Assembly: GCA_917880885.1 (NCBI GenBank) | Contig: OU862927.1 | Coordinates: 38,405,571-38,469,570 of the forward strand | DNA length: 64,000 bases | Direction: 5' to 3' | Origin: Limnephilus marmoratus | Lineage: Eukaryota; Arthropoda; Insecta; Trichoptera; Limnephilidae | Shown here: piece by piece, positions 36,101-45,822 of the stretch | Position numbering within the stretch: position 1 is the first letter of the stretch | Layout: each line of letters opens with the position of its first letter | The notes under the pieces: generated by a model | What the model saw: only the letters and a program-made list of their open reading frames with translations | The model's database searches: none | What the model was told of the DNA's origin: nothing | Position numbers and translations under genes: made by a program

Positions 36101-39100
36101 TGAGTGAGTTGTAATAAATTATAGATTTTCTGTTACCAGTTCGATATTATGTTCACATTTTTAAAATAAACATATAACAAAATACCTACCGAACGAAGAG
36201 TAATTGAATCGTAATATATGAACCTGGGTTGTGTAAATAATCCCATACTCGCAGGTCATAATACCCTAAAAATTATTTAATTAGTGAATCTAATCGCGGA
36301 CAAAAATGTATCAACAGAATGCCAATTAGCAAATCTAAATACATACAAAAGATAATCTTATAGAGCGATCATCTGCTACACAGGCGACCTTTTGGTTATT
36401 TTCCACACGTTAGAACGTTTCGCAGTTCAAACGGGCACAATACATTTTAGTATCCCCGAAAGCACATAGAGACCACCAAACTATTTTGTGATATAAATAG
36501 TTTTAATTTATTATCGAGATAAAAAACTAAAATATGATGCCTAACTAGTGATATGACAAATGAGTGAATTTTTTGAAGCTAAAGGTTACGCTCTTCAAAC
36601 TCAAGTTCAACCATATTGGACGCATAGAATGACCTATATAGATAACCGTTGAACCTTATTTGTTTGAAAGAAAAAACGGAAACCACCCAAGTTTAAAGAG
36701 ATGAGAACAACGAACAACGAAGAAAAAAATGATGCATTTGAAAGAGGCCTTTTTTAAACACGGGCTTTAAGTTTTTGAAGATGTCATAGTGAGTTTAAGA
36801 CTTGAAGACAAAATGAGGATGCATTTGCCATCATCACACTTTTTTAAGAAACTGGCTGGTTGGATTTAAAGAATATTTAGTTCTGGCGATTGTCTTGTTA
36901 GCTTTGACTCTTCTGATCTCCTGACTAATTTAATACCTGACTTATTAAATTTCAACTTGCGTTACTTAATTTTCAGATCCTCTTGCTATGGGGATGAACT
37001 CGCTTGGGCTGCAGTTTGGCTGTACAAAGCAACCAACAACTCTTTTTACTTAGACGAAGCGGAAAACCACTACAATGTCTTTAGACTAAAGGTAAAAATC
37101 GCTTTACTTAATCTTCCATACACCAACTTTTTGCGTTCTTCCGTAAGTATTTCATTTCGATGGAAGATATTTTACACAGAAATCACAAAATTGGTTTTCA
37201 CGTTAAAAAACAAAACAAACGCTGTAGCAAACTCACCAATTTTGCGTGTTTTCCAAATATTCAATATTCTTTATCCCAATTCAATTCTCGAATCCCCCAC
37301 AAGTCAAGTCAAGTTCAAGTCCCCCACAATCATTTAAACAAAAACATTACTCAACTACATTTCAAACACACAGGTACACACACACATACATTTTTGCACC
37401 ATATACGTTTTTAAAAACATTATATCGTTTACATTTACCTCAAATCGTTCCCTAGCTTGTACTAAACCCTGCCAGATAAAATGTTTGAAATTATATTAAC
37501 ATAATGTCAGACATGTCATTTCTTTGTTCATACTGATGCCTGCAAGAATTTGTAAAACCTTGTTAACTGCTTTAATCGTGTAATCTTGGTTTCTAAAATA
37601 ATAAAACTTTAAAAATCTCCTGATTTCACCATCAAATTTGCAATTTTGTGATACGACCATTGAGTTAACCTATAAAAACTTGTGGCTTTTCAGGAAAGAC
37701 CAAACGAATTTTCCACCGGACACCGAGTAGCAGGGGTTCAAGTCCTTTTAGCAGAGGCGACAGGAAGAACAGAATTCAAGAAACAGGCCAAGCAGTTCTG
37801 CGAGTTCCAGGCTGAGGGTCAGAAGAGATCTCCCAAGGGTCTGCTGTGCATTGAGAGATTCGGAGCTTTGGAACATGCGGCTAATGTGGCTTTCTTGTGT
37901 TTACAGGTAATTTCATTACTAAATTGTTATTAATTTCATTACAAAATTGTTAGCCAACGAATCCAGCCATTAATATGATATATGTATTTAAGTAGACATT
38001 TTTTTAGTTTTTCTTTAATCATTGCTTTGAAATTACATAATTTGAGGATTTTTCGACTACTATGCTAGACAGATGTCCGTGTTGTGGTATAAATACATTA
38101 TTATTTTTATCGTGAATAATTTTTGGGGTGTTATGCTGTGTTGCGTTACCTCCTTCTTTAGCCAATGTTTTGGAGAGCGTTACAGAGTTCATTATCAGGG
38201 CAGACGTGTAATGGAGATGGGTGATGGTCTTGATGATGGATACTGTACTGCTATCCGAAACGTTGGCTAAAAAAGGATGTAGGGCAACACAGCAAAACCA
38301 CAAAAATAAATTACATTCAGTCAGTAATGAAGCCCGGTACGATCAAGGGAATTTATATGGTGTGGTAGCCTTTCATTTCCCATCCATGAAAAAGGTTCCC
38401 GTTTTAATCTGAATAGCGTTCTTTTGAAGATATGAGGGCTGGAAGTTTCGCCCCCTAAAAAATTCTACAGTTCAGAATATTTTAGAGTAAGTATTCGAGA
38501 GCATTCCACAAAATTCCAGAACATCCCGGAATATTCTAGAATGTCTAGAACCTTCGGGAACATCCCGGAACATCCCAGATCATTGTGGAACATTCCAGAA
38601 CACTCCCGAATGTTGTAGAATGTTCTGGAGCATTGTTGACCATTCGAAGCCTTTTTTGTATGGGTAGGGCTACCCATTGGTAGGGGTATATAAAACAATA
38701 GTGAATTTGAACGTCAGTTCAATCTCGATCAACTCACTAAGCGAAGCGGGGTACCCCAGCTAGTAATAAATAATCTGTTTTTTTTATTGTCATTATTGTA
38801 CAACAGAATAATTTCTAATAAATAATCTGTTTTTTTTTTATTGTCATTATTGTACAACAGAATAATTTCAATTACAGTACAATTTAGTTACCCTATCAGC
38901 ATTTAGGCAAGTGACTCTTCAATAATATTTTTAAGGCATATAAAGAACAGTCACTTACACCCAAATGGTTTGCAATTTCATTTAACAGCATCACTCCCCT
39001 CGTCATGCTATGCTTTGCCAAGACGTCTGTTCTACTGTTCGGTACTTTAAATAAGTCATTATGTCGACTTCGACTGTAGTGAACATGCTGTTATCATGTT

Positions 39101-40254
39101 AATGTGCAAAAGAACACTCGTGTTGGGTCCCTCTGTAGCTATTTTCTTTTGGCTCCCTATTCTGATTCGTTACAACGATAATCTCCAAGATGGGAAGTAC
39201 GCATTCATGTTTTGTTATGAAGTGTTATACTGTATCGTTGTATCATTGAGGACTGAATGTTTTTTTGGCAGGTGGCAAACCTTGGAATCGCAACAGAGAC
39301 CAGTCGAGTGATGGCGATGCAGCAAGTAGACTATGTACTGGGAGACGGAGGGAGGAGTTTCATGGTTGGGTTCGGAGAGAACCCTCCCACTCAACCCCAC
39401 CATGCTGCAAGGTACACCACACTGCTTTTCTTATTTATATATTGTTATTAGTTAAGTTACATCATTTTAAATTTAATATCTTATACCCAACCCTTTGCTG
39501 CCGCGACTGCCATCTGAACGATCGCAATTTTCCACCTACCGGTGACTGCTCAAATGAATGATTGTAATCCTCCAATCTTAATCCACTTTCCAATATCCGT
39601 TCTAGTTGAAACTCGATAGATAGACTCTTAAATTTTAATAAAATTACCTAATTTTATATTAATTGCTAAAAAATGTTTTACACACTGTCACCGGTATGTT
39701 CCGAGTATGTTTGTAATCATGTTTTGTGTAATATTGTGACAATAATTGTTGAATCTAATGTAGCCTGAACCCAAATACGAATCTGCTAGTTGAACTCCTT
39801 TGTGCAATTTACTTATCGAATACCCATACCTACTTGTGTTATGCCTACTTAAGTCTTTCATGCTAAGTTTATTATTTTAGGTACTTAGGTATTATTTTTA
39901 TACTTGTTATGACGCTCCTGTACGATTATTATTTGTCATGTCTCTGTTACGTAAATTATAAATAAAATAAAATTAAAACCAACAATATAATGATTATTAT
40001 CTCTTTTCAGTTCTTGTCCAGACCTCCCAGCATCCTGCGGCTGGGAACGTCTCCACTCAAAAGAGGCCAACCCCCAGGTTCTCTATGGTGCCTTGGTATC
40101 TGGTCCGGATGAAAACGACGTCTTCATAGATACCAGGGCGGAATATGTCTTCACCGAAGTTAACACGAACTTCAACGCCGGATTCCAGGGTGCCCTGGCC
40201 ATGCTTCTGGACATCCACAATGGAAATGGCACAAACATCGGTAACGATGTTTGA
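20769..40254 (+). CDS. GH9 endo-beta-1,4-glucanase (cellulase), 8 coding exons
   Basis: Secreted cellulase of glycoside hydrolase family 9, an inverting enzyme that cleaves internal beta-1,4-glucan bonds; in insects it is typically made in gut or salivary gland. Exons 20769-21114, 25035-25219, 34057-34150, 35923-36103, 36977-37091, 37694-37906, 39272-39411 and 40011-40254 join, all with GT-AG borders and matching phase, into 1518 nt (505 aa plus stop). Visible: a signal peptide (hydrophobic residues about 19-35, cleavage near VNS-A); 'YSEALRLSLLFYEAQRSGKL' opening the catalytic domain; the catalytic base pair D115 and D118 (YYDAAD); 'YWGRPEQM'; 'YVLGDGGRSF'; H421-H422; and 'FIDTRAEYVFTEV', where E474 is the acid. 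Odd points: the arginine of the P-H-x-R signature is alanine (PHHAASSCP), and the usual tryptophan-aspartate before 'GVQVLL' is absent. Somewhat longer than termite enzymes (about 450 aa). Confidence 0.93.
22868..23215 (+). repeat. Dispersed repeat family A copy
   Basis: Begins 'gtacccggcatgcgttgcta', then a C/T-rich tract (22915-23075), then 'aatttggtgcagtcgttcgg', 'cattt.ggcgattcattttta' and a short 'agagataga' tail. Same plan as 1-362. Confidence 0.7.
23500..23635 (+). repeat. Repeat family A-like 3' fragment
   Basis: 'ctaaatcggcccagccgttc' and 'caagacaaacgaacag', followed by a (TA)n and GATA tail (23610-23632), is the typical end of this class of repeat. Confidence 0.5.
23652..23823. repeat. 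Perfect palindrome, 85-bp arms, 2-nt centre
   Basis: Every position checked from 23652 to 23736 pairs with its mirror in 23739-23823 around the central 'ga' (23737-23738). Arm content includes 'gcgaaactcaatcgaaaatc'. That 20-mer also occurs in two direct tandem pieces at 32115-32170. Confidence 0.85.
25035..25219 (+). CDS. GH9 gene, coding exon 2
   Basis: 185 nt. The first two bases complete alanine 116, and the second catalytic aspartate (D118) follows. Encodes 'TTTVLAWGLIEGG' and 'LKWATDFLIKCHVAPDELYG'. GC-rich compared with the introns. The acceptor is 'ctcaacag' and the donor GTATGT. Confidence 0.92.
25530..25948 (+). repeat. SINE-1, complete reference copy
   Basis: The tRNA-like head (25530-25603) has A-box 'tagtccagtgga', loop CTCATAA (formal anticodon CAT) and B-box 'gggttcgaaccc'. 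The body is about 320 bp with a C/T-rich centre and ends in a 16-nt poly-A (25933-25948). The anticodon stem has a mismatch, and a SINE body follows directly, so this is not a working tRNA gene. Confidence 0.88.
26034..26330 (-). other. Possible decayed retroelement sequence
   Basis: Minus-strand pieces such as 'TKEGIWEDCMGEV' loosely recall the arginine/lysine-rich end of RTE-like ORF2 proteins. Frames are short and the match is weak. Confidence 0.2.
26590..26895 (+). repeat. Dispersed repeat family B copy
   Basis: Contains 'ggatagccattacctctgcc', 'ggttcgctgcgtttggtga' and 'ggtgcgcgggttcaagtgg', and ends 'cagggtctcctgtatggag'. It is the most complete of the four copies. Confidence 0.6.
27405..27505 (-). 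repeat. SINE-1 fragment, reverse, with internal duplication
   Basis: 'ggggtatgttatgagactga' and 'agatggggaaggggaag' correspond to the SINE-1 body seen in reverse. 'tatgttgtgagattga' just upstream repeats the first motif. Confidence 0.5.
27510..28235 (+). pseudogene. RTE-like LINE tail (ORF2 C-terminus)
   Basis: Broken frames give 'LGSLITNDNNATEEILKRIV', 'NANRCYFRLQNQIKSRLLSR', 'RNERALDAFERKILRRIFGP', and at the end 'NEWRKTLEEAKTHQGL' followed by TAG and 'agccaagagtgatgag'. The order matches the RTE-like ORF2 near 52406-53000, but with several stops and shifts (for example 'VM*RE' near 28004). Plus orientation, same strand as the host gene. Older than the copy at 52386. Confidence 0.8.
29400..29880 (+). 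repeat. Dispersed repeat family A copy
   Basis: 'cggcatgcgttgcaacgct', then a 280-bp C/T-rich tract, then 'cgtaacgccagagctcacta', the same order as at 1-240. Confidence 0.65.
32105..32225 (+). repeat. Direct repeat related to the 23652 palindrome, next to a tRNA B-box
   Basis: 'attagcgaaactca.tcgaaa' occurs twice in tandem (about 32112 and 32146) and equals part of the palindrome arm at 23652-23823. It is followed by 'cctgggttcgagtcccaggtg' (a T-arm and B-box stem-loop, about 32192-32212). This may be a chimeric SINE. Confidence 0.5.
33592..33840 (+). repeat. Repeat family A variant without the C/T tract
   Basis: Begins 'agacccggtcacacgttgct' and ends with 'cattttaagcgacttcattt' and 'actatgtaatgat'. 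Near-identical to 61478-61745. Confidence 0.75.
34057..34150 (+). CDS. GH9 gene, coding exon 3
   Basis: 94 nt encoding 'VGDFNIDKNYWGRPEQM' and 'SRPAYKLDISKP'. The YWGRPE segment is conserved across animal GH9 enzymes. Acceptor 'gttcttttag', donor GTACGG. Confidence 0.93.
34151..35922 (+). other. GH9 intron 3
   Basis: 1.8 kb. Carries an extreme C/T tract (35260-35515) within a repeat family A copy (35225-35762). 'acaacttagaatcatacaac' and 'catgattctgagttgt' near 35037 and 35105 form an imperfect inverted repeat like the MITE at 10065. Confidence 0.85.
35225..35762 (+). repeat. Dispersed repeat family A copy with long polypyrimidine tract
   Basis: After about 250 bp of C/T it shows 'aacagctcgagtgccaccta' (compare 154-170), 'cataacgctagag', and an end 'tttataatattagtaggatt' (35737-35756), a terminus seen in many arthropod dispersed repeats. 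Confidence 0.7.
35923..36103 (+). CDS. GH9 gene, coding exon 4
   Basis: 181 nt. With the split codon it encodes 'ASDVAGEVSAALAAASMAFR' and 'HAIELYHFANKHRGLYHLS'. The [SD]D[LV]AGE..AALAA motif is a strong GH9 marker. The donor is GTGAGT, splitting a glutamate codon. Confidence 0.93.
36977..37091 (+). CDS. GH9 gene, coding exon 5
   Basis: 115 nt encoding 'SSCYGDELAWAAVWLYKATN' and 'YLDEAENHYNVFRLK'. Y-x-DEL-WAA-WLY-AT is typical of the family. Acceptor 'taattttcag', donor GTAAAA. Confidence 0.93.
37694..37906 (+). CDS. GH9 gene, coding exon 6
   Basis: 213 nt encoding 'VAGVQVLLAEATGR', 'SPKGLLCIERFGALEHAANV' and 'AFLCLQ'. The residues before 'GVQ' are STGHRVA, where most animal GH9 proteins have a W-D pair, and 'LEHAAN' replaces the common 'LRHAAN'. 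Confidence 0.92.
38121..38300. repeat. Inverted repeat (MITE-like)
   Basis: 'gctgtgttgcgttacctcct' with 'tttagccaatgtttt' (38131-38172) mirrors 'aaaacgttggcta'-type and 'gggcaacacagc' sequence (38256-38295) with several mismatches. A related arm ('ctttagccaaaacg') lies at 51887-51900. Confidence 0.5.
38465..38763 (+). promoter_or_regulatory. Heat-shock-promoter-like block in a Helitron-like element
   Basis: The block has three or more heat-shock elements of the form nGAAnnTTCnnGAAn: perfect triplets at 38529-38541 and 38588-38600, and a near-perfect one at 38618-38630. Further single units lie between 38495 and 38580. A TATA box TATATAAA follows at 38687-38694, and a TCAGT initiator at 38714-38718, about 29 nt downstream as expected. 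A leader continues to GGGGTACCCC (38748-38757), a small palindrome followed by CTAG and T (38760-38764), the ending expected for a Helitron 3' terminus. No heat-shock protein coding sequence follows. Confidence 0.6.
38763..38870 (+). repeat. 54-bp tandem duplication
   Basis: 'taataaataatctg' + T-run + 'attgtcattattgtacaaca' occurs twice back to back (about 38763-38816 and 38817-38870), directly after the Helitron-like end. Confidence 0.75.
39272..39411 (+). CDS. GH9 gene, coding exon 7
   Basis: 140 nt encoding 'QQVDYVLGDGGRSFMVGFGE' and 'NPPTQPHHAA'. Contains the DYxLGD motif and the histidine of signature 1. Donor GTACAC, splitting a serine codon. Confidence 0.94.
40011..40254 (+). CDS. GH9 gene, coding exon 8 (terminal)
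   Basis: 244 nt encoding 'SSCPDLPASCGWERL', 'LVSGPDENDVFIDTRAEY' and 'VNTNFNAGFQGALAML'. D465 and catalytic E474 fit GH9 signature 2 except for asparagine at one position normally S, T or A. Stop TGA at 40252-40254. An open minus-strand frame overlapping it is only the antisense shadow. Confidence 0.94.
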
Positions 40255-42340
40255 TGATTTTTGTGTTTCTGTGCCAGCCATGGCAGATTGAAGTTTGTTT
40301 GAATCTGAAGAGTTAAAAGATAAATAATCTGGAATTATTGCTGGACATTTCATATAAATTATTTAAAAAACACTCAGGAGCGTCTATTTCGGTCATCGAA
40401 GAAGCAAAATAATGAATTTGACAAATTCGTTATACACGAGTACGTATTCACTTGGCGGACATTTTTTGTTCATTACAATTATTTATGTGACATACGGGAT
40501 AATTTTTTTTACTTATTTTTTTTCCTTCCCTGAATAGTTGCTCCTCGTTGTAATTAATCTGATACGAAGTGTTTGTAAAATAATTTATTCGCACGATATC
40601 CAGCGTTTCTGGATATTTAAAAGATAAAAACTGATGAAAGTGTATTGTGGGCTTATCCATGTGCCAAAGAAGGCTCAATATTTCTAACTCCTGTGGAAAC
40701 TGAACAATTGTGAATTTCGAAATTATTCTGTCTTGGCTTTCCAATCTTGTCTTTACAATCAATTTCATTGGCCCGTCAAAGTCTAGAAATTATTGGTTCA
40801 GTGATTTAAAATATTTTTATTTTATATTTATGACTCGAAATTATTTATGAGCATTGCGTCATTATTATTATATAAGATTTTTTAAATAGAAGTTCTAATT
40901 TTTTGTTCATTTATAAAATTTGTCTGTAGAAAACAAATTATGATTTTTAAAACTTTGTTGATTCTATATATATTATTTACTTTTGATTTGCAATTAACGT
41001 GATCATTATTTTAAAATGTAACTATCTTTTTGGTTTATGTTATTAAAGTAATTTAATTTTGTTAGTATCTAGGTTCTTACCTTTTTACCTAGGTTTGGCT
41101 GACGGATTTACAATGGATACCCATCGCCCCAAAACGATTTAAAAAATGCTTACTATCAAATTGATTATGGGAGAAATCATGTGAACACTGGAAAGGAAAA
41201 ACGGCTTAAGCGCCATACAGGTTTTTGGTGCTTCAGCCACTCTTCCTTTCTATCTGCATGGCACTTTAGCCATTTTTCCTTTTCAGCAACGATTACATAC
41301 GTTAAATGTTTATTTTGGATCTTGTGCGTTTATCACCTGTACCAAAAATATTTTGTTTATTACAATGAACTGTCAAAGCAAGATGAACTGCATTCGAATA
41401 AAAATATTTTGCTATTTTACACCTACAGATAGTTGAGTATGAATTCCGATTCCATAAAATAGTTTTTTAATGGGTTTATATTGTAATTTATGATCGTGGA
41501 TGTTATGCAGAAAGCTCTGTGGGTTTATATTTGTAAATATGTGTGAATAAATTAATTAATATTATGTTAAATAAATATTTGATAAATAGACAGATTTTCT
41601 ATAAAATCATGTATTGATTGTGTCGTTAATAAATGCCATCTTTAAGGATAATACTTAAAATAATATTATGTGTATTACAATTTAGGAGACTCAAATCTTT
41701 GCTTTTCTGCCGACGATATGTGTCTTACAATTTAGGAGACTCAAATCTTTGCTGCGTCTGAAAAAACAGACCATGTGCCTAATATATATTTTCAGTTATA
41801 AATCACAATTTATTTTTAGTTAAATTCGAAAAATTCACCATGTTTTTGATTTTTCGAATTAAAAACAGGTTCACATTTAAACAACTGAATACTTTGATTT
41901 GCCAATATTGTCGTCTATACGAACAAGTGTAATATGGGTAAAACAGATTGCATATTATAGTAATTTTGTGTTTCAATGGTGCATTTCTTTTATGCTTTTT
42001 TGTCGCAAGCTTGAGATGATAAAAATAATGAAGGTTTGTAGTTCTTACTTTATATTGGTATAGGACTAAAATTAACATAGAGATTGTAAATAAGTATCAT
42101 TTAAGATTGTCTTTTTTATGAAAAGGTCTATGTGTGATGTATGGTACATAGCCTGTTTTGGAGAAGCAGGCGTGTGTAGAGTTAAGAACCTACCGGAACC
42201 GATTTGGAAATAATAATTTTCTTTGCCATATTTGTTTTGCCATTTTTGTGCTTGTATATTGCTTTGATGTTATTTTTACAAATAAAATAAAATACATGTT
42301 GCGTGTGCTTTTTATTTATTCGTAGTAATTGCTTATAAAG
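40255..42340 (+). other. GH9 3' flank and intergenic DNA
   Basis: The 3' untranslated region begins here. Candidate AATAAA signals occur at about 41398, 41547 and 42282, but none can be chosen. A 33-bp segment ('acaatttaggagactcaaat...') is directly repeated at about 41677 and 41726. No other gene is seen. Confidence 0.45.
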
Positions 42341-43588
42341 TTGAATGAAAATATAATATGTAGATTACCTATAATATCATTGGGTGAATAATTTTTCATT
42401 GCCAGATGGTAAAGATCTGGGATGAATAATAGGATTTGATCAATGTGCCAAAATACGATAAAATTTAAAGGTTTTTACGACTACAACTATAAAACTTATT
42501 TAGTAAATTGTGTGTATAAAGATGACTGAAAATATAATGAATAGATTACCTACAATGTTATTGGGTGAATCTTTTTCTTTGCCAGATGATATTGATCAGG
42601 AATAGTAATTAAAATATGATCAATGTGTCAAAATACATAAACATTTTATATTAAAGTTAAAAAATACATAAAATTTTAAGATTTAAAGATTTTAGGACTA
42701 ATATAAAAGTCATTTAGTAAATTGTGTGTATAAAGATGACTGAAAATATAATATTTAGATCACCTACAATATTATTGGGTTAATTACTATTCATTGCCAG
42801 ATGGTAAAGATCTGGGATGAATAATAGGATTTGATCAATGTGCCAAAATACGATAAAATTTAAAGGTTTTGCGGCTAATATAAAACTCATTTAGTAAATT
42901 GTGTATATAAAGGTGACTTAAAATGTAATATATAGATTACTAACAATGTAATAGGGTGAATCTTTTTCATTGCCATAAATCCGGAACGGCAATTAGGATT
43001 TGATAAATATGCCAAAATTAGATAGAATTTAAAGATTTTACGACTACAACTACAAAACTTATTTAGTAAATTGTGTGTATAAAGATGACTGAAAATATAA
43101 TGAATAGATTACCTACAATGTTATTGGGTGAATCTTTTTCTTTGCCAGATGATATTGATCAGGAATGGCAATTAAAATATGATCAATGTGTCAAAATACA
43201 TAAACATTTTAGATTAAAGTTAAAAAATACATAAAATTTTAAGATTTAAAGATTTTACGACAAATATAAAACTCATTTAGTAAATTGTGTGTATAAAGAT
43301 GACTGAAAATATAATCTTTAGATCACCTACAATATTATTGGGTTAATTACTATTCATTGCCAGATGGAAAAGAACAGAGAAGCAATTAGGATTTGATCAA
43401 TGTGTCAAAATAAGAAAAAAATCTAAAGAATTTTATTCTAGGTGCCACCGGTACTAATAAAAAGTCGGGAGGAGAAAATTACCAGCAAGTAAGAATAAAA
43501 TTATTAACATCTGTAAAGATGTTTTCCCTTCGTAAAAGTGCCTAAGGTAACTACGATTAATATGAAACTCGTTTGTGTATATTGTGTG

Positions 43589-44003
43589 TTTTTTTTTATA
43601 CGGTGTATACCGCACAAGAATCTCAACTGCTCCCGTCTGGAGCCAGTGAGACTATGGCATCCCCAATTGGGGTATGTTGTAAGGCTGAAGGTAGTGGGGA
43701 GGGGAAGGAGGTGGAGAAGATGAAGGTAGGGAAATACCTGGCTATTCAGATCTGGTCACCAAATACGGCTAAAGCCATTTTCAAGCAACGTTTCAATTCT
43801 GAATGGCGGTCTTACACCAGGGCGATACTAATAGTACCTATCTTCCACTCTGGAACATGCCGCAAATATACTATATATTATTTTAAATGAATTAATTGTG
43901 AAAAAATAATTAATCAAATAAAATTTATTTGCGCATGCCGAGTTCGAACCCGCGACCTCTGGATTGTGAGTCAAGAGTCTTACCCACTGGACTACGGAGG
44001 TCG
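43589..44003 (-). repeat. SINE-1 copy inserted in the satellite, reverse
   Basis: Full-length homolog of 25530-25948 in opposite orientation. The T-run at 43589-43598 is the poly-A tail and the tRNA-like head ends near 44003. The head's loop reads CTCACAA (formal anticodon CAC) and the B-box is 'gggttcgaactc'. Confidence 0.87.
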
Positions 44004-44624
44004 TCAAAGGGTATTTATAGATAACTAAAAATATAATCCGTAAATTAACTTCAATATTATTGGTTGAATAATTTTTTGTCAGAAGACATATATCAGGTAT
44101 GTCAATTGGGATTTTTTCAATGTGCCAAAATACGATAAAATTTAAAGAATTTTTTCTACTACACCTGTACTAATTTAAAGTTAGATGAAGAAAATTATCA
44201 GTAAGTAAGATTTAAATGATTAACATTGTACAGAAGTTTTCTCATCATAAAAGTGCCTCAGGTTAAGATTAATTAAGATTAATGTTAGACTCATTAAGTA
44301 AATTGTGTGTATAAAGATGACTAAATATATAGATTACCTACAATATCATTAGGTGAATAATTTTTAATTGCCAGATGTATGACAATTAGAAAGTGCCAAA
44401 ATATCCTCAAATTTAAAAAAAAAATTCTACGTGCCACCTTAGTAATAAAAAGTTGAGCCAAGAAAATTACCAGCAAGAATAAAATTATCAACGTTAAAAT
44501 GAAGTTTTTCCCCCGTAAAAGTGCCTAAAGTACTTACGACTAATTTAGTAAATTATTTGTATAAAGATGACAGAAAATATATTATATAGATTTTTGTTAT
44601 TAGTTTTTGGGGTATTATATTATA

Positions 44625-45647
44625 CAGGGTGTCCGGGGGTGGGTAAAGTGCATTAACTTCGGGAGGTGATTCTACATGATAGTACAAGTAAAAAAGATAA
44701 ATAACTTTTTTCGAAATTCCAACTTTTAGGGGTAGTTTTCTGGTAAAAAGGTAAAATTAGACCGGCGTGTGCGGGCGGCTTTATTATTTTACACTGTTGC
44801 CGAATGCCGAATCCCCGCTCCAAGCGCTCATTGTCAGTGTTGAATTCGAATGTGACAATTTTATTCGCGTAGTAGTGTTTCATTTTAAAAACTTTATTAT
44901 TGTTAGTCAAAACTTGTTGATTTAATGTGTATTTATTAAGACTGACTTAAAGGAACAACTTCATTAAGTGCGTGTTTTTTTCAGACTTACTTTTGTTTAC
45001 TTAGTTGTAGACGTGCCTAACCTGCCTAGCTGTAAAAATGGTGTTTATTTGTGCGTAATTTTATCATTGAATTATTGTGCCAATACCGCGTAATTTTGTT
45101 ATTGAATTATTAGGTAAATGCCTTACTTTACCAACAAAGAACGGGCAGACATTCATTAATGAAATACGCCACAACGTACGAATTGATACTAATTACTTTA
45201 CGTTTACAAGCTTGCATACAAGTTGAAGGTGGACATTTTGAAAATTTGTTAAACTAGTTAAAAGCGATGACATTAGTTAAGTGTTCAATTAGTTTATAAC
45301 AATTTAATCGTTAAAAGCGTGTCTTCAATTGTTATTTAAGTGCAGTTATCTTTTTACATTTGGTTTAAAACATACGATCTGTATAAACGTCAAATTCTCG
45401 GTCATGTTATCTTTACAAACGGTTTCCATGGATACAGGCCAAATCACACCAAGCAACGTTGCAACAAATGCGCCCGGCAAGCTAACTTGGGTAAGTGCTA
45501 CCTTACACTAAGGATTTTTAGTAGGTATCTCTTTTTGTATGGGAAAAAAAAAGTTGGAATTTCAGAAAAAGTTATTTATCTTTTTTACTCCTACCATAAT
45601 GTAGAATCACCTCCCGAAGTTAATGCACTTTACCCCCGGATACCCTG
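44625..45647. mobile_element. Non-autonomous DNA transposon, ~100-bp TIRs, TA flanks
   Basis: Starts 'cagggtgtccgggggt' and ends 'acccccggataccctg', each flanked by TA (44623-44624 and 45648-45649). The terminal inverted repeats pair over about 100 bp ('cattaacttcgggaggtgat' and so on) with a few mismatches and indels. The satellite resumes at 45650. The interior is near-identical to 12745-13533 and has no recognisable transposase. TA target and CAGGGTG ends suggest a Tc1/mariner-like mobiliser, but this is inference. Confidence 0.85.
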
Positions 45648-45700
45648 TATAGAATTACCTACAATTTCATTGGGTGAATTATTTTTCATTGTCACATCGA

Positions 45701-45822
45701 CCTTTGGAATAATACGATTCCATCTATCGTTGTAATGTCATGCGATAATGGGATCTATATAGTAAGTTACTTTACATTATCGCACGTTACCTAATAGATG
45801 GAACCTTGTTATTCCAAAAGGG
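45701..45822. repeat. Hairpin element inside the satellite
   Basis: 'cctttggaataa', 'gattccatctat' and 'gcgataatg' on the left pair with 'cattatcgc', 'atagatggaa' and 'ttattccaaaagg' on the right. Confidence 0.6.

Larger units (their letters stand above)
37907..39271 (+). other. GH9 intron 6
   Basis: 1.4 kb. Holds an inverted repeat (38121-38300), the heat-shock-promoter-like block (38465-38763) and a 54-bp direct duplication (38763-38870). Confidence 0.85.

Noticed and set aside
37092..37455. Open frames continuing after GH9 exon 5
   Set aside because: They are intron read-through past a GTAAAA donor. Exon 6 at 37694 continues the family alignment in phase.
40057..40353. 98-codon minus-strand frame
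   Set aside because: Antisense shadow of GH9 exon 8, which has strong family motifs on the plus strand.
43925..44003. A second tRNA-like sequence, reverse strand, anticodon CAC
   Set aside because: It is the head of the SINE-1 copy inserted in the satellite.
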